Shown in pieces: positions 9,300 to 17,477 of a DNA stretch of 44,160 nt; positions within the stretch are counted from its first letter, which is position 1; every line of letters starts with the position of its first letter. The notes beneath the pieces were generated by a model. It was given only the letters and a program-made list of their open reading frames with translations, ran no database searches and had not been told where the DNA came from. The DNA is taken from the NCBI GenBank assembly GCA_003537755.1, contig DPQS01000026.1, forward strand, positions 1 through 44,160. The letters run 5' to 3'. The translations under genes were made by a program, and so were the position numbers. The DNA comes from Clostridiales bacterium (GTDB lineage: Bacteria > Bacillota > Clostridia > Christensenellales > CAG-314).

Positions 9300-9714
9300 A
9301 AAGAAATTAAATATAAAGGTTCTATTTTTGGCCATATCTGCGGCAGTATTTATGGTCATTTTCGGTGCGCTCTTTTCAGGCATTACAGGATATGATGCGA
9401 AAGAACAAGAACTAGTAATTCAACTTTTTGTTTGGACCTTAGATATTGTTTTATCATACACATTATCGTGGCTAATTTTTACGTGGGGAAAACGACGTAT
9501 TAAGTACGTAAATTGGATCGCTTGGGGATTAAGCATTATAATTTGTACTATTCTCGTGATTGTAATAACAGGAACTTTTGAACTTGGTTTTGTTTCTATG
9601 ATGTCTGCAATAATCCCATTAGGTGGGTACATAATTGCTTTATTAAAAAAGAATTACTATAGGGTTAAAGTCAAAGAGGAAAAGGAAAATGAAACTAAAA
9701 AAAGTAATAATTAA
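9286..9714 (+). CDS. four-helix membrane protein, unknown
   Basis: This 142-aa protein begins at a TTG (9286) inside the end of the previous gene, implying coupled translation; an in-frame ATG at 9352 would remove the first helix and is less likely. Hydrophobic segments lie at about 11-31, 44-66, 74-96 and 99-118. The tail is cytoplasm-like and charged (KVKEEKENETKKSNN). Its 3' end overlaps the ptuA start by 26 bases. No motif is recognised. Position between a restriction system and a Septu-like pair suggests a defence role, possibly as a membrane effector, but this is inference only. Confidence 0.7.
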   Translation: MGKTKKKLNIKVLFLAISAAVFMVIFGALFSGITGYDAKEQELVIQLFVWTLDIVLSYTLSWLIFTWGKRRIKYVNWIAWGLSIIICTILVIVITGTFELGFVSMMSAIIPLGGYIIALLKKNYYRVKVKEEKENETKKSNN

Positions 9715-11035
9715 AAATTATAAAAACTTAAAAGACGTGGAAATAAACTTTCCTGACTCAAATATCATTGCCTTTATCGGCAACAACGGTTCGGGCAAGT
9801 CTAATATTTTAGAGAATATAGCTCATACGTTTTCCGTTGCTAAAGATTTTAACAATAGAAATGATATTGATTATATTTTTGATTATATCTACCAAATTGA
9901 TAGCAATGAATATAGAATAGAAGATGACGGGGTTCGTTTTTTGTATTATAAGAACAATGCTAGAGATATTAAAAATATAGGAAATGGCTTGCCAAAGGTT
10001 ATTTTTACTTATTATGCAGGTGAAACGGGTAGACTTAATTCGTATAGCGAATATTTTCAAAAAAGCTATGATGAGTATTTGAAGTTAAAACGCGATGATA
10101 ATATTGACTTAAAGTTTGTGACATCTTTTTCCTTAAAAGATTTTCCGATTGCTTTTTTTGCTAATTATGTATTCCAAACGGCTGTATTAGATAAAATTAA
10201 AAATCTTTTAGGTTTTTCTAGTATAGAAGAACATCGTATTTTAATGCACTTCAAGAAGCCGTATTGGTCCTCTGCAGACGGTTCTGGTGAAAACGTATGG
10301 GGAGCAAGGGGTTTTAATAAGTTTTTCTTTGATAAATTATTGGAAGAAGATGAAGAGTATGGCGTAGGTCCATTTATTGAATTTGATTCGGGGGAAGACC
10401 ATATAACGTTAGCAATAGGGCATTCGGATTTGTTCCGAAATTTGGCAGAAACGCCGTTAGAACTCTATACAAAGTTAAAAGCTATGCTAGACAGCGGTTT
10501 TTTGGAAACGATTCGTATATTCGTTAGAAAAGATGGGGAGATGTTCCCTATAGAACTTTTTAGTGAGGGCGAAAAGCAATTGGCAAATTTGTTAATGCTT
10601 ATGGACCTTACAAAAGAGTTTAAAGCGTTGTTTTTATTAGATGAGTTTGATGCATATTTACACCCAAACTGGCAACGTGAGTTTATTAAACTAATTTCAG
10701 AAATTAATATTCGAGGACAAGTACTTTTAACAACTCATTCACCTCTTACTCTTAATAAAATTAATAAAGAAAATATCCGAATATTAAAAGATGGCGAAAT
10801 ATATTCGCTGACAGTAGATTCTTTTAATAGAGATGTTGTTCAAATACTAGAAGAAATTATGGAAGTTCCTAAACGACCTAAGGAAGTAGAAGATGCAATA
10901 AAACATTTTAGAAATGCAGTAATGCATAATCAAAAAGACGAAGCAAATAAAGCTATAGAGAATTTAAAAAGATTGTTAAATAAAGATGATCCATTTTGGG
11001 TTACTATAGAGCATATGATGGCGCATTTTAGGTGA
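9689..11035 (+). CDS. ptuA: Septu-like AAA/ABC-type ATPase (PtuA)
   Basis: The 448-aa SMC/OLD-like ATPase has Walker A GNNGSGKS (31-38), an ABC-like signature SEGEKQL (292-298), Walker B ending D318-E319 (LFLLDEFDAYLHP) and an H-loop (LLTTHSPL). Between these lies a long insertion typical of AAA_15/AAA_21 proteins rather than transporters. The following gene is an HNH nuclease, the pairing that defines Septu anti-phage defence, where PtuA is thought to hold the nuclease in check until phage infection. No reverse transcriptase is nearby, so it is not a retron-linked form. A related ATPase-HNH system outside Septu is the main alternative. Confidence 0.82.
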   Translation: MKLKKVIIKNYKNLKDVEINFPDSNIIAFIGNNGSGKSNILENIAHTFSVAKDFNNRNDIDYIFDYIYQIDSNEYRIEDDGVRFLYYKNNARDIKNIGNGLPKVIFTYYAGETGRLNSYSEYFQKSYDEYLKLKRDDNIDLKFVTSFSLKDFPIAFFANYVFQTAVLDKIKNLLGFSSIEEHRILMHFKKPYWSSADGSGENVWGARGFNKFFFDKLLEEDEEYGVGPFIEFDSGEDHITLAIGHSDLFRNLAETPLELYTKLKAMLDSGFLETIRIFVRKDGEMFPIELFSEGEKQLANLLMLMDLTKEFKALFLLDEFDAYLHPNWQREFIKLISEINIRGQVLLTTHSPLTLNKINKENIRILKDGEIYSLTVDSFNRDVVQILEEIMEVPKRPKEVEDAIKHFRNAVMHNQKDEANKAIENLKRLLNKDDPFWVTIEHMMAHFR

Positions 11036-11040
11036 ATCAA

Positions 11041-11685
11041 ATGAAATATATTATAAAACAATCTTCTCCAACTTCCTTGGAGAATTACAAAAAAGAAATA
11101 GGGGCTTGTTTTGATGAACTGCCTAAAATTGTAAAAGATGAGCTTCGCCATAGTCTATTTGATGAGCAGGGAGGAATTTGCTGTTATTGTGGTAAAAGGA
11201 TTAGTGATAATTATACTTCTGTCATAGAACATTTATATCCTCGTGGATTGAAGCAATATGTTCATTTGCAATTAGAATATACTAATTTGTTATGTTCTTG
11301 TGATGGAGGCGTAAGTGATCGTACAGGGAAATCAAAAGCCGAAAAACTTAAATTTCCTTCATATTGTGATAATAAAAAGAATAATCGAGTATTAAAGGTT
11401 ACTCCTTTATGTTCCGATTGTGAAGAATTGTTTATGTATGATGAAGAGGGACACATTTATGGCGCAACTGATGCTGCATGCGAGGCAATAGAGATATTGG
11501 GCTTGGATTGTGTAACGTTAGTCAATCAGCGAAGAGCTGCAATAGAACCGTACATAGAACAACAGTTAAGTGATGTTGAATGGAATAAAGAGGTGCACAA
11601 GTTATCACAAAGATTTGACGGCTTATTTTTACCATTTTGTTTTGCTGTTATTTATTATATTAAAAATTTTAAGATGGCTAGTTGA
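11041..11685 (+). CDS. ptuB: Septu-like HNH nuclease (PtuB)
   Basis: ATG at 11041 is chosen because AGGTG lies 6 bases ahead; an in-frame GTG at 11032 overlapping the ptuA stop is the alternative. The 214-aa protein carries an HNH/zinc-finger nuclease core of the TIGR02646 kind: CCYCG (47-51), then VIEHLYPRG with E63-H64, NLLCSC, and a distal CSDCEELF. The Cys pairs would hold zinc and the His is the catalytic base. With the ATPase upstream it makes a complete two-gene Septu-type system. A C-terminal helical part (about 140-214) is family-typical. Confidence 0.82.
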   Translation: MKYIIKQSSPTSLENYKKEIGACFDELPKIVKDELRHSLFDEQGGICCYCGKRISDNYTSVIEHLYPRGLKQYVHLQLEYTNLLCSCDGGVSDRTGKSKAEKLKFPSYCDNKKNNRVLKVTPLCSDCEELFMYDEEGHIYGATDAACEAIEILGLDCVTLVNQRRAAIEPYIEQQLSDVEWNKEVHKLSQRFDGLFLPFCFAVIYYIKNFKMAS

Positions 11686-11689
11686 TTAA

Positions 11690-12322
11690 ATGAAAAAGCA
11701 CTTTAACGAGTATTTTGCAAAGGTTGTTTTAGAAAGTTGTTTTCCACAAAAGTTTGACATTTTAGAAATATCGGACAAGCCTGATCTTCGCCATTTTGTT
11801 TCTGGTACGGGGATAGAGGTAACATACAGTATGCCAAAAAAGGAAGCGGAAGCCGTTAACGTATGGCATAGGTTATACAACGGAAAATCAAAAAACTGCG
11901 AAAAAGATATTGAACGTTTGTATCAGTTAGGCATAGAATACGATTCTCAATTGTTTGTTTGGGATCAGGGTTGCTATGACGAAAACATTAAGCAAGGGCC
12001 GATAAAAGAATTTTTTGATGCAGTCAAGCAAAAAGTGGAAAGATTAAACAGTAAAACAGCGGAATATGCGGAAATCGCGCATTATGAGCTTTTTGTTAAT
12101 TCAACAATACTTATTCCTAATGAGCAGATTATGGCAGTGATAGGGATATTAAAAGAAATTAATAATCTGGGCAAAAAATTTGAAATAATATACCTTATCA
12201 CGAATGAACAAAAGCTATATGTTTTTGATATGGTCAATGAAAATTTGACTATCAAATATCTTTACAATCATCTAATTCGTATTTCGGAAATAAATTCAAC
12301 AGTAATTATATTTACGGCGTAG
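11690..12322 (+). CDS. putative PD-(D/E)xK-like protein at island end
   Basis: The 210-aa product starts 4 bp after ptuB. Near its N-terminus it has DKPDLRHFV followed by GIEVTYSM: an Asp-Leu pair, then IEVT. This resembles a diverged PD-(D/E)xK nuclease core (D...ExT) of phage-defence proteins, but the match is by eye. The remainder is helical with a strand-rich C-terminal half. The last residues (from about 190) may be altered, because the sequence here runs into another gene read in frame 1. Function is unknown; membership of the defence operon is inferred from spacing. Confidence 0.6.
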   Translation: MKKHFNEYFAKVVLESCFPQKFDILEISDKPDLRHFVSGTGIEVTYSMPKKEAEAVNVWHRLYNGKSKNCEKDIERLYQLGIEYDSQLFVWDQGCYDENIKQGPIKEFFDAVKQKVERLNSKTAEYAEIAHYELFVNSTILIPNEQIMAVIGILKEINNLGKKFEIIYLITNEQKLYVFDMVNENLTIKYLYNHLIRISEINSTVIIFTA

Positions 12323-13392
12323 GATTTTCCGGTGAAAAAACTACGGATATGCTGAAATATAATTCGTATTTTGCAAACACTTTGTATACGATGAACATTC
12401 CGCGCCTTTACAGCGACGACGGCAATGAAATCGCAAAGTCGTACGTAAGCGTTAAACACAGAATCGGCGGTAAAACCGACAACAGTTTTTACGCAAACAG
12501 AACTTATACGCTTAATAAAGGCGAATACGAATATTCTTTGAAGTTTAACGAGGCGGGTGAGTTTTACGTCGGTTTCGGTTTTTCGATAAACGGCACGTCT
12601 TATTCGTTCGGACAGGTCGTCAACGTTTTATCGGATAACTGCGACGTTACAATCACGTTTGTTACGGATAATGATCATCCTTTCTCCGACGGGCTTTTAG
12701 AGCGGACGGTAACATACAATCTAAGCAACAACATCAACGTGCTTAACGAAAAGGAATTTGCGGGAAACGATATTCTGTTCGGTTGGACGCAATATATCGG
12801 CAGAAACGCAACGTCCAAAGACGTCGTTAAAAACGGCATAGACAATTTTATAAGCAGGTATAATTCACAGAACGTAACGTTGTATGCAATATGGGACGGA
12901 GGTATTTCCGTTACCGCAAAATCGGAAGGAAACGACGATAGAGTAAAACATTATTTCAGGGATTCTTCAAGCGGCTATTATGTTATCGATTTGTCCGTGT
13001 ACAAAGTTTATGCGCCTGCGGGATCTGTTCTCGCCGGATGGACGGGCGGTTTATTGGGCGATGGCGTTAAAAACGGGAAAATTTATCTGAACGAAGTATC
13101 TGACGATAGCGATTATTTTACGATTAATGCAGTGTATAAAAAATTACTTACCGTAAAATATTCAATCAACACTGCATATTCAGCTTCGGTTATAAGAAAC
13201 GAATCCGTAATAGAAGGGAATGGTCTTGAATCGAACAGAACGGTCGTTGCAAAAACGGGTTATACGTTTAAGGGTTGGTTTGTTCAGGGCGATGAAAGCA
13301 GAACTGTAATCGATTTATCGACCTATAAGTTCACGAAAGATACCGTTCTTGTCGCGGTGTTTACAGGCAGCGAGGGAAATGAAGTATGGTAA
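12241..13392 (+). pseudogene. 5'-truncated surface protein with Flg_new/InlB-B-like repeats
   Basis: Frame 1 is open from 12241, well before the first ATG at 12349, and the sequence from about 12270 already looks like part of the protein (SNYIYGVGFSGEKTTDM). There is no ribosome site at 12349 and no signal peptide. The body holds repeats of the Listeria-Bacteroides type (FGWTQYIG...VTLYAIWDGG; GYTFKGWFVQG...DTVLVAVFTG), which belong to secreted or wall-bound proteins. It overlaps the next gene by 7 bp. The simplest view is a gene whose 5' part was lost when the AT-rich defence island joined here. The N-terminal part is not in this window. Confidence 0.65.
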
Positions 13393-14638
13393 AATTCAAA
13401 AAAAACTTTGCTGCAGTGGTAGCGATATTTCCACTTATCCTTTGCGGATTGTTTCAATCGGTTTCAATTAGCTATGCTGCAAGCGAGCAGGTAATAAGCG
13501 GCGGTGACGGAACGTATACCGTACCCGTAAATCTTGATTTGAAATGGGTGCGGATAATTTTACAAACCCTGTTACCGTGGAGAAATTCGGCGGTAAGTAT
13601 TATATTACGTTCGGGTTCTCTTCGTCGATAGGCTATCTGAACCTAAAGCCTGACGGAAAGGAAGTCGGTAAAACAAGCGAAAAGAAAGACGGTTGGACGT
13701 ATGTTACCTATACGCTTTCCGAAAACAATCTGAAAAGCAAGCTTTCGTTTTCGGCGTACATCAACGCGATGTCGCGTGAAATGAATTTTTCCGCAACGGT
13801 AAATTTATCTTCGTCGGAAAAAACTTCCGATACTGTTCGCGATTTAGGCGAACGTCCTGCGGAATTTGTTCCCGTGATTTCTACGAAAGCGGCGGCGGAA
13901 TATTCTTTGAAAGTCGGCACGGTTTTTCCGATTCCCGAAGCGACGGCAAACTTGGGTAACGAGGACAGCCCTGTTGTGATTACGGCTGTTTTCGGAAATG
14001 AGCCCATAGATGTTTCGGACGGAAAACTTACGCTCGGTAATGTCGGTGAGTATAAAATAATCTACAAAGCAACGAACTCACGGTATAAAACTTCTCTCGG
14101 AAACGATTCGTTTTCGGAGTATGTTGTAACCGTCCACGCTGTCACGGGCGAGAACGACATTGTTAAATTCAGAGATACCAATCAGGTGTTGCCTGAAAAA
14201 GCAGGAATTCTTGCGGGAAAAGTTACCGAAGGATCCGGCGTATACGAAAAGGCGGCTTCCGCAATGAAAAAGATTGCCGATAATTTTGAGGTCTATTCGG
14301 CTGAATTTCTGAGTGAAGACGGCGAGGTCATAACCTTGAGCGGTAAAGTTGAGCTGTTGTTCCGTGCGGACGATTATTTTGATCGCACGAAAGCCGAAGT
14401 TTACTATATGGATGAAAACGGCGAACTTACAAGACTTTCCGCAAGCGGATACGGAAGATACGTCGCTACCGAAACGGATAAAACGGGAACGTTTATCGTC
14501 TGTATTCCGGGCGTGGCGTTTCGTATGCCGATGTGGGGTTATGCGTTGATTCTTGCAGGAGCGGTAGTTGTTCTTGCGGGAATAGTCGTGACTATTATAG
14601 TCGTAACGAAACGCAAGAAAAGAATGAAGAATTCATAG
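13386..14638 (+). pseudogene. NEAT-like surface protein with one-base frameshift
   Basis: ATG at 13386 opens a signal peptide (KKNFAAVVAIFPLILC ... SYAAS) and the start of a domain (DGTYTVPVNLDLK). The frame then breaks near 13545 and resumes in frame 2 (MGADNFTNP, GKYYITFGFSSS, YVTYTLSENNL, SFSAYINAM), which together read as one NEAT-like domain. One missing A in the AAA run at about 13541-13544 would restore it. An Ig-like middle follows, then a membrane helix (about the last 35 residues, WGYALILAGAVVVLAG) and a basic tail. NEAT domains bind haem in Gram-positive surface proteins; that function is not certain here. A sequencing error is possible. Confidence 0.7.
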
Positions 14639-14684
14639 TGAGATAAGGATAATCAAAAGTGCGGTTTTCAGGATTGCGCTTTGG

Positions 14685-14864
14685 TGATAGCTTAACTATT
14701 TGCCAAAGGTAGTCGTGTATACGCTTGGTTTTCCTGTCGCAACACGGGCACACAACCTCATGAGGTTGCGTTTCAATCTTAACAATTCTTCTCAAAGAAT
14801 TTTCTTCAACAAATGTGCATAAAACGTTTTTCAAACCGAGGAAATCCGTGATAGAATAAGACAT
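14685..14864 (-). pseudogene. ISL3-family transposase, N-terminal fragment
   Basis: On the minus strand, ATG at 14864 preceded by AAGGAG opens about 60 residues that match the N-terminal zinc ribbon of ISL3 transposases: VVCPCCDRKTKRIHDY with the CxxC pair. After HDYLWQIVKL the sequence no longer looks like a transposase, and a full ISL3 enzyme would need about 350 more residues. The catalytic DDE part is absent. The open frame runs on into the end of the neighbouring surface gene without meaning. It is a remnant of an insertion. Confidence 0.65.
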
Positions 14865-14934
14865 AGAGCAAGATCTTCTCCTTTTGTGATTTTTCTGCAA
14901 ACTAATTATACATCATGGAGAATGTACTTGCTCT
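14865..14934. repeat. inverted repeat beside the ISL3 remnant
   Basis: AGAGCAAGATCTTCTCC at 14865-14881 is a near-perfect inverted copy of GGAGAATGTACTTGCTCT at 14917-14934. It includes the ribosome site of the transposase fragment. It may be a hairpin controlling the transposase or part of the element's end. Confidence 0.5.
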
Positions 14935-14959
14935 ATTTTTTACCTGCACCTCAATATTT
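14930..14959 (+). repeat. 30-bp repeat, copy 1
   Basis: This segment (GCTCTATTTTTTACCTGCAC and ten more bases) matches 17104-17133 at 27 of 30 positions. Copy 1 sits just outside the ISL3 remnant, copy 2 in a repeat-rich gap 2.2 kb away, so it may be a mobile-element end. Confidence 0.5.
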
Positions 14960-15057
14960 GTTACTGAATCAAAAATAATAGATATGTTGGTTGGAAATAG
15001 AATTTAATCTGGCAATTTTATACAATATCCGCGAACCGCACAAGGGAAAATATTATT

Positions 15058-15516
15058 ATGCAATTGAGAAACTTTGAAAAACAGGACGTTTCGATTCTGG
15101 CAGACAAAATGTACGGTAATTTGTCCGTCGAGCAAATTGAGAACATGATTCGCCAGTGGAATACAAAGCAATACGACGGCAAATACTTCGATATGTTTGC
15201 AGTAGTGACGAGCGGCGTAATCGTCGGAATGCTGTCGCTCTACAAAATCAAAGAAAAAACGTTGCATATAGGTCCGGTGATTTTCCCCGAGTTCAGAAAA
15301 AAGGGTTTTGCAAAAGCCGCAATGACTATGGCTTTCGATGTGGCAAAAAAAATGGGCTTTTGTACGATTTCTCAGCAAATCAGAACGGACAACGTAGCAA
15401 GCATTGCCTTGCATAGGTCGCTCGGTTTTGAAATTGTCGGGACACCGTTTGTTAACGCCAAAGGAAATGAAGTGTGCATTTGCGAAAAGCATTTTTCAAA
15501 CGACGAAAGCGAGTAA
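15058..15516 (+). CDS. GNAT-family N-acetyltransferase
   Basis: The 152-aa protein has the GNAT fold order: an N-terminal MQLRNFEKQDVSILADKMY, a central strand with the acetyl-CoA binding site (IGPVIFPEFRKKGFAKAAM at about 73-92, the R/Q-x-x-G-x-G/A type loop) and the C-terminal RTDNVASIALHRSLGFEIVG, the classic last helix and strand. It would transfer an acetyl group from acetyl-CoA to an amine; the substrate cannot be told. An AAGGG site is rather far (about 11 bp) from the ATG. It stands alone between an IS remnant and a dehydrogenase gene. Confidence 0.82.
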   Translation: MQLRNFEKQDVSILADKMYGNLSVEQIENMIRQWNTKQYDGKYFDMFAVVTSGVIVGMLSLYKIKEKTLHIGPVIFPEFRKKGFAKAAMTMAFDVAKKMGFCTISQQIRTDNVASIALHRSLGFEIVGTPFVNAKGNEVCICEKHFSNDESE

Positions 15517-15572
15517 AAACGAATGTGTCCGTTTTTTTAAGAAAAAAACAAATAATCAGATGCAAAACGATA

Positions 15573-15602
15573 TTGGACAAGATGGCGGGAAAGTGATAAG
15601 AT
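15573..15602 (+). promoter_or_regulatory. weak promoter candidate for the dehydrogenase gene
   Basis: TTGGAC (15573-15578), an 18-base spacer and TAAGAT (15597-15602) are possible. A better -10, TATAAT at 15602-15607, has no good -35 at the normal distance, so the exact start is uncertain. Confidence 0.35.
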
Positions 15603-15640
15603 ATAATTAGTCGCAATAAAAATGCCACAGAGGAAATATT

Positions 15641-16780
15641 ATGAACGATTTGAGTGTAGTAGCCGACAGATTAAATATAAACATCGAATATGTTGATGAA
15701 AACAAAAACTATCCTGTTTTTTTGGGAAAAATAAAAGATAAACGAATATGTATTGTGTCCGATAGAAACACAATAGTTTTTGCTTTTGATATAGCAAAAA
15801 AGATAGAAGAAAACGGTGGTGTGGTTTTTCACGCTAATTTTGATGAAGAAGAATTGATTCCGGACGAACATGCTTATGGCGAAGTGGAAAAAGTTGCAAG
15901 AAGTAATAACGCAAACTATATTCTCGCTGTCGGAAGCGGTTCGATAAATGATATTTGCAAATACGTTTCTACGAAATTGGATATTCCTTGCGGAGTGTTG
16001 GCAACGGCATGTTCAATGGACGGATATGTTTCAAAAGGCTCTGCGCTGATAAAAAACAAGTTTAAAGTTACCGAATCGGTTCACACTCCTTCCGACGTCT
16101 TAATAAATCCGAATATCTTAGTTACCGCCCCCAAAATAATGACGGCAGCCGGTTTTGGCGATATTATGGGGAAATATACCTGCTTAAACGATTGGAGATT
16201 GTCGCACATAATCAATGGCGAAACAATAAACGCCGAAGCGTTTGAATTGATGGAAAAAGCACGAGACGATTGTTGGAATAGCTTTGAAGAGCTTTTATCA
16301 TACGATAAAGTCGCAATAGAAAAATTGATGAATGCATTGGTCGTAGCAGGTTTGTCTATGGCAATTTGCGGTAATTCCCGCCCGGCAAGCGGTGGAGAAC
16401 ATCATATGTCCCATTTTTTAGAAATGGATTTTATTTCTCGCGGAGAGAAAGTTCCGCCTCACGGTGTCAAGGTTGCCATCGGAACGCTGATTTCAATTGA
16501 AATTTATAATTATATCAAAGAGCATCGTATTTGTTTTGAACATGCTAATGAAGTGTACAAGCTATGTGAATTTTTGCCGAAGAGTGATGTTTTGATGCAG
16601 AGATTGAAACAAATCGGATGCCCGGTGAGATTTTCGGAGATAGGCGTCAGAGAAGAAACTATGATAGAAATGCTAAACAAAGCATACACCGTGCGAGATA
16701 GGTACACGATTTTGACTCTTGTTCATGATTTGGGATTAACCGAAGAATTGGTTCCCGTTATCATGGAAAAATTCTATTGA
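15641..16780 (+). CDS. sn-glycerol-1-phosphate dehydrogenase-like enzyme (AraM/EgsA type)
   Basis: The 379-aa protein belongs to the iron-type alcohol dehydrogenase superfamily, in the branch of AraM and archaeal EgsA, which reduces dihydroxyacetone phosphate to glycerol-1-phosphate with NAD(P)H. The Rossmann half has AVGSGSINDICKY (the GGGS-like NAD loop). The metal site is seen in GFGD (D174), SGGEHHMSH (H254, H258) and PPHGVKV (H274), all intact. ATACSMDGYVSKG is also typical of this branch. An AGAGGA site precedes the ATG. A glycerol dehydrogenase or 3-dehydroquinate synthase-like enzyme is less likely. No lipid gene lies next to it, so its pathway here is unknown. Confidence 0.78.
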   Translation: MNDLSVVADRLNINIEYVDENKNYPVFLGKIKDKRICIVSDRNTIVFAFDIAKKIEENGGVVFHANFDEEELIPDEHAYGEVEKVARSNNANYILAVGSGSINDICKYVSTKLDIPCGVLATACSMDGYVSKGSALIKNKFKVTESVHTPSDVLINPNILVTAPKIMTAAGFGDIMGKYTCLNDWRLSHIINGETINAEAFELMEKARDDCWNSFEELLSYDKVAIEKLMNALVVAGLSMAICGNSRPASGGEHHMSHFLEMDFISRGEKVPPHGVKVAIGTLISIEIYNYIKEHRICFEHANEVYKLCEFLPKSDVLMQRLKQIGCPVRFSEIGVREETMIEMLNKAYTVRDRYTILTLVHDLGLTEELVPVIMEKFY

Positions 16781-16827
16781 CGATTATTTTAGGGTTAATT
16801 CAGCCATCACTAATAATTTTTGCGAGT

Positions 16828-16914
16828 GTGTCGGCGGCTAATTATGCGTTAAACGACGCTCACTGTACGTCAAGTACAGTTTCGGTCGTTTGCCTGTAAT
16901 TATCTCGCCGTCAC
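16828..16914. repeat. large intergenic palindrome
   Basis: Outer arms GTGTCGGCGGCTAATTA (16828-16844) and TAATTATCTCGCCGTCAC (16897-16914) pair, then AAACGAC with GTCGTTT, and the centre is CTGTACGTCAAGTACAG (16863-16879). The layout, with a GTAC-rich central palindrome, resembles the element at 23933-24062. It is likely a small non-coding repeat family of REP or MITE type. Confidence 0.6.
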
Positions 16915-17103
16915 AAGCCGAGGCTTGCCCACTATTAGTTTACAGCCAAAAAATAGTTTACGGCTGTAACTATAATCGTGCACGCTCGGGTGCCAAAAAC
17001 ACTACGTGCCTTGGGAACGGAGTGCAAATTTTCGCACTGCAATATTATAATTTGCATATTTACTTTTTGTCGGTCATCCCGGACATCCCGGATGACTGTT
17101 TTT

Positions 17104-17133
17104 GCTCTGTTTTTTGCCTGCACGTCAATATTT
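17104..17133 (+). repeat. 30-bp repeat, copy 2
   Basis: This is the partner of 14930-14959 (27 of 30 identical). It is preceded by a GTCATCCCGG/CCCGGATGAC inverted pair at about 17074-17097 and by a TAGTTTACAGCC palindrome at about 16936-16975, so the whole gap from 16780 to 17150 is built of repeats and holds no gene. Confidence 0.5.
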
Positions 17134-17148
17134 TTCAGGAACCAAATA

Positions 17149-17190
17149 AAACAGCCATTCGCGCTTGAGTCCGGCTGTTTTTTTACTTTT
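17149..17190 (+). terminator. intrinsic terminator
   Basis: AAACAGCC (17149-17156) pairs with GGCTGTTT (17173-17180), followed by a T-run. It may end transcription from the dehydrogenase gene and insulate the ABC operon downstream. Confidence 0.7.
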
Positions 17191-17297
17191 CTGAAAGCGG
17201 TCGAAAATCGAAAAAAAAGTGTTGAAATAGCGGTGTGATTCCTCAGATGTTACACTTTCAGGTTATATTTAGACAAGTAAAAAAGACGACAAAAGTA

Positions 17298-17326
17298 TTG
17301 ACAAAGCGGAAAGAAAATGGTAAAAA
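17298..17326 (+). promoter_or_regulatory. promoter candidate for ABC exporter operon
   Basis: TTGACA (17298-17303), a 17-base spacer and TAAAAA (17321-17326). It would leave an untranslated leader of about 150 bases before the ATG at 17478, in which CCGGAATCATCCGG (about 17379-17392) is a short palindrome. Confidence 0.5.
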
Positions 17327-17477
17327 CAAATTAACCCTAAGGCTGTATTTTTATTGGAATATCATTAAAACTTCTGCCGGAATCATCCGGACAAAAAACA
17401 TTCAAGCCGTCTTTGTCGGTACAGTGGAAGAAATTCCTTTAATAAATCCCGACAATTGTAAAAATAAGGAGCGAGTT

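Noticed and set aside
9689..11685. ATPase/HNH pair as part of a retron
   Set aside because: No reverse transcriptase gene or msr-msd-like RNA region is present in the vicinity.
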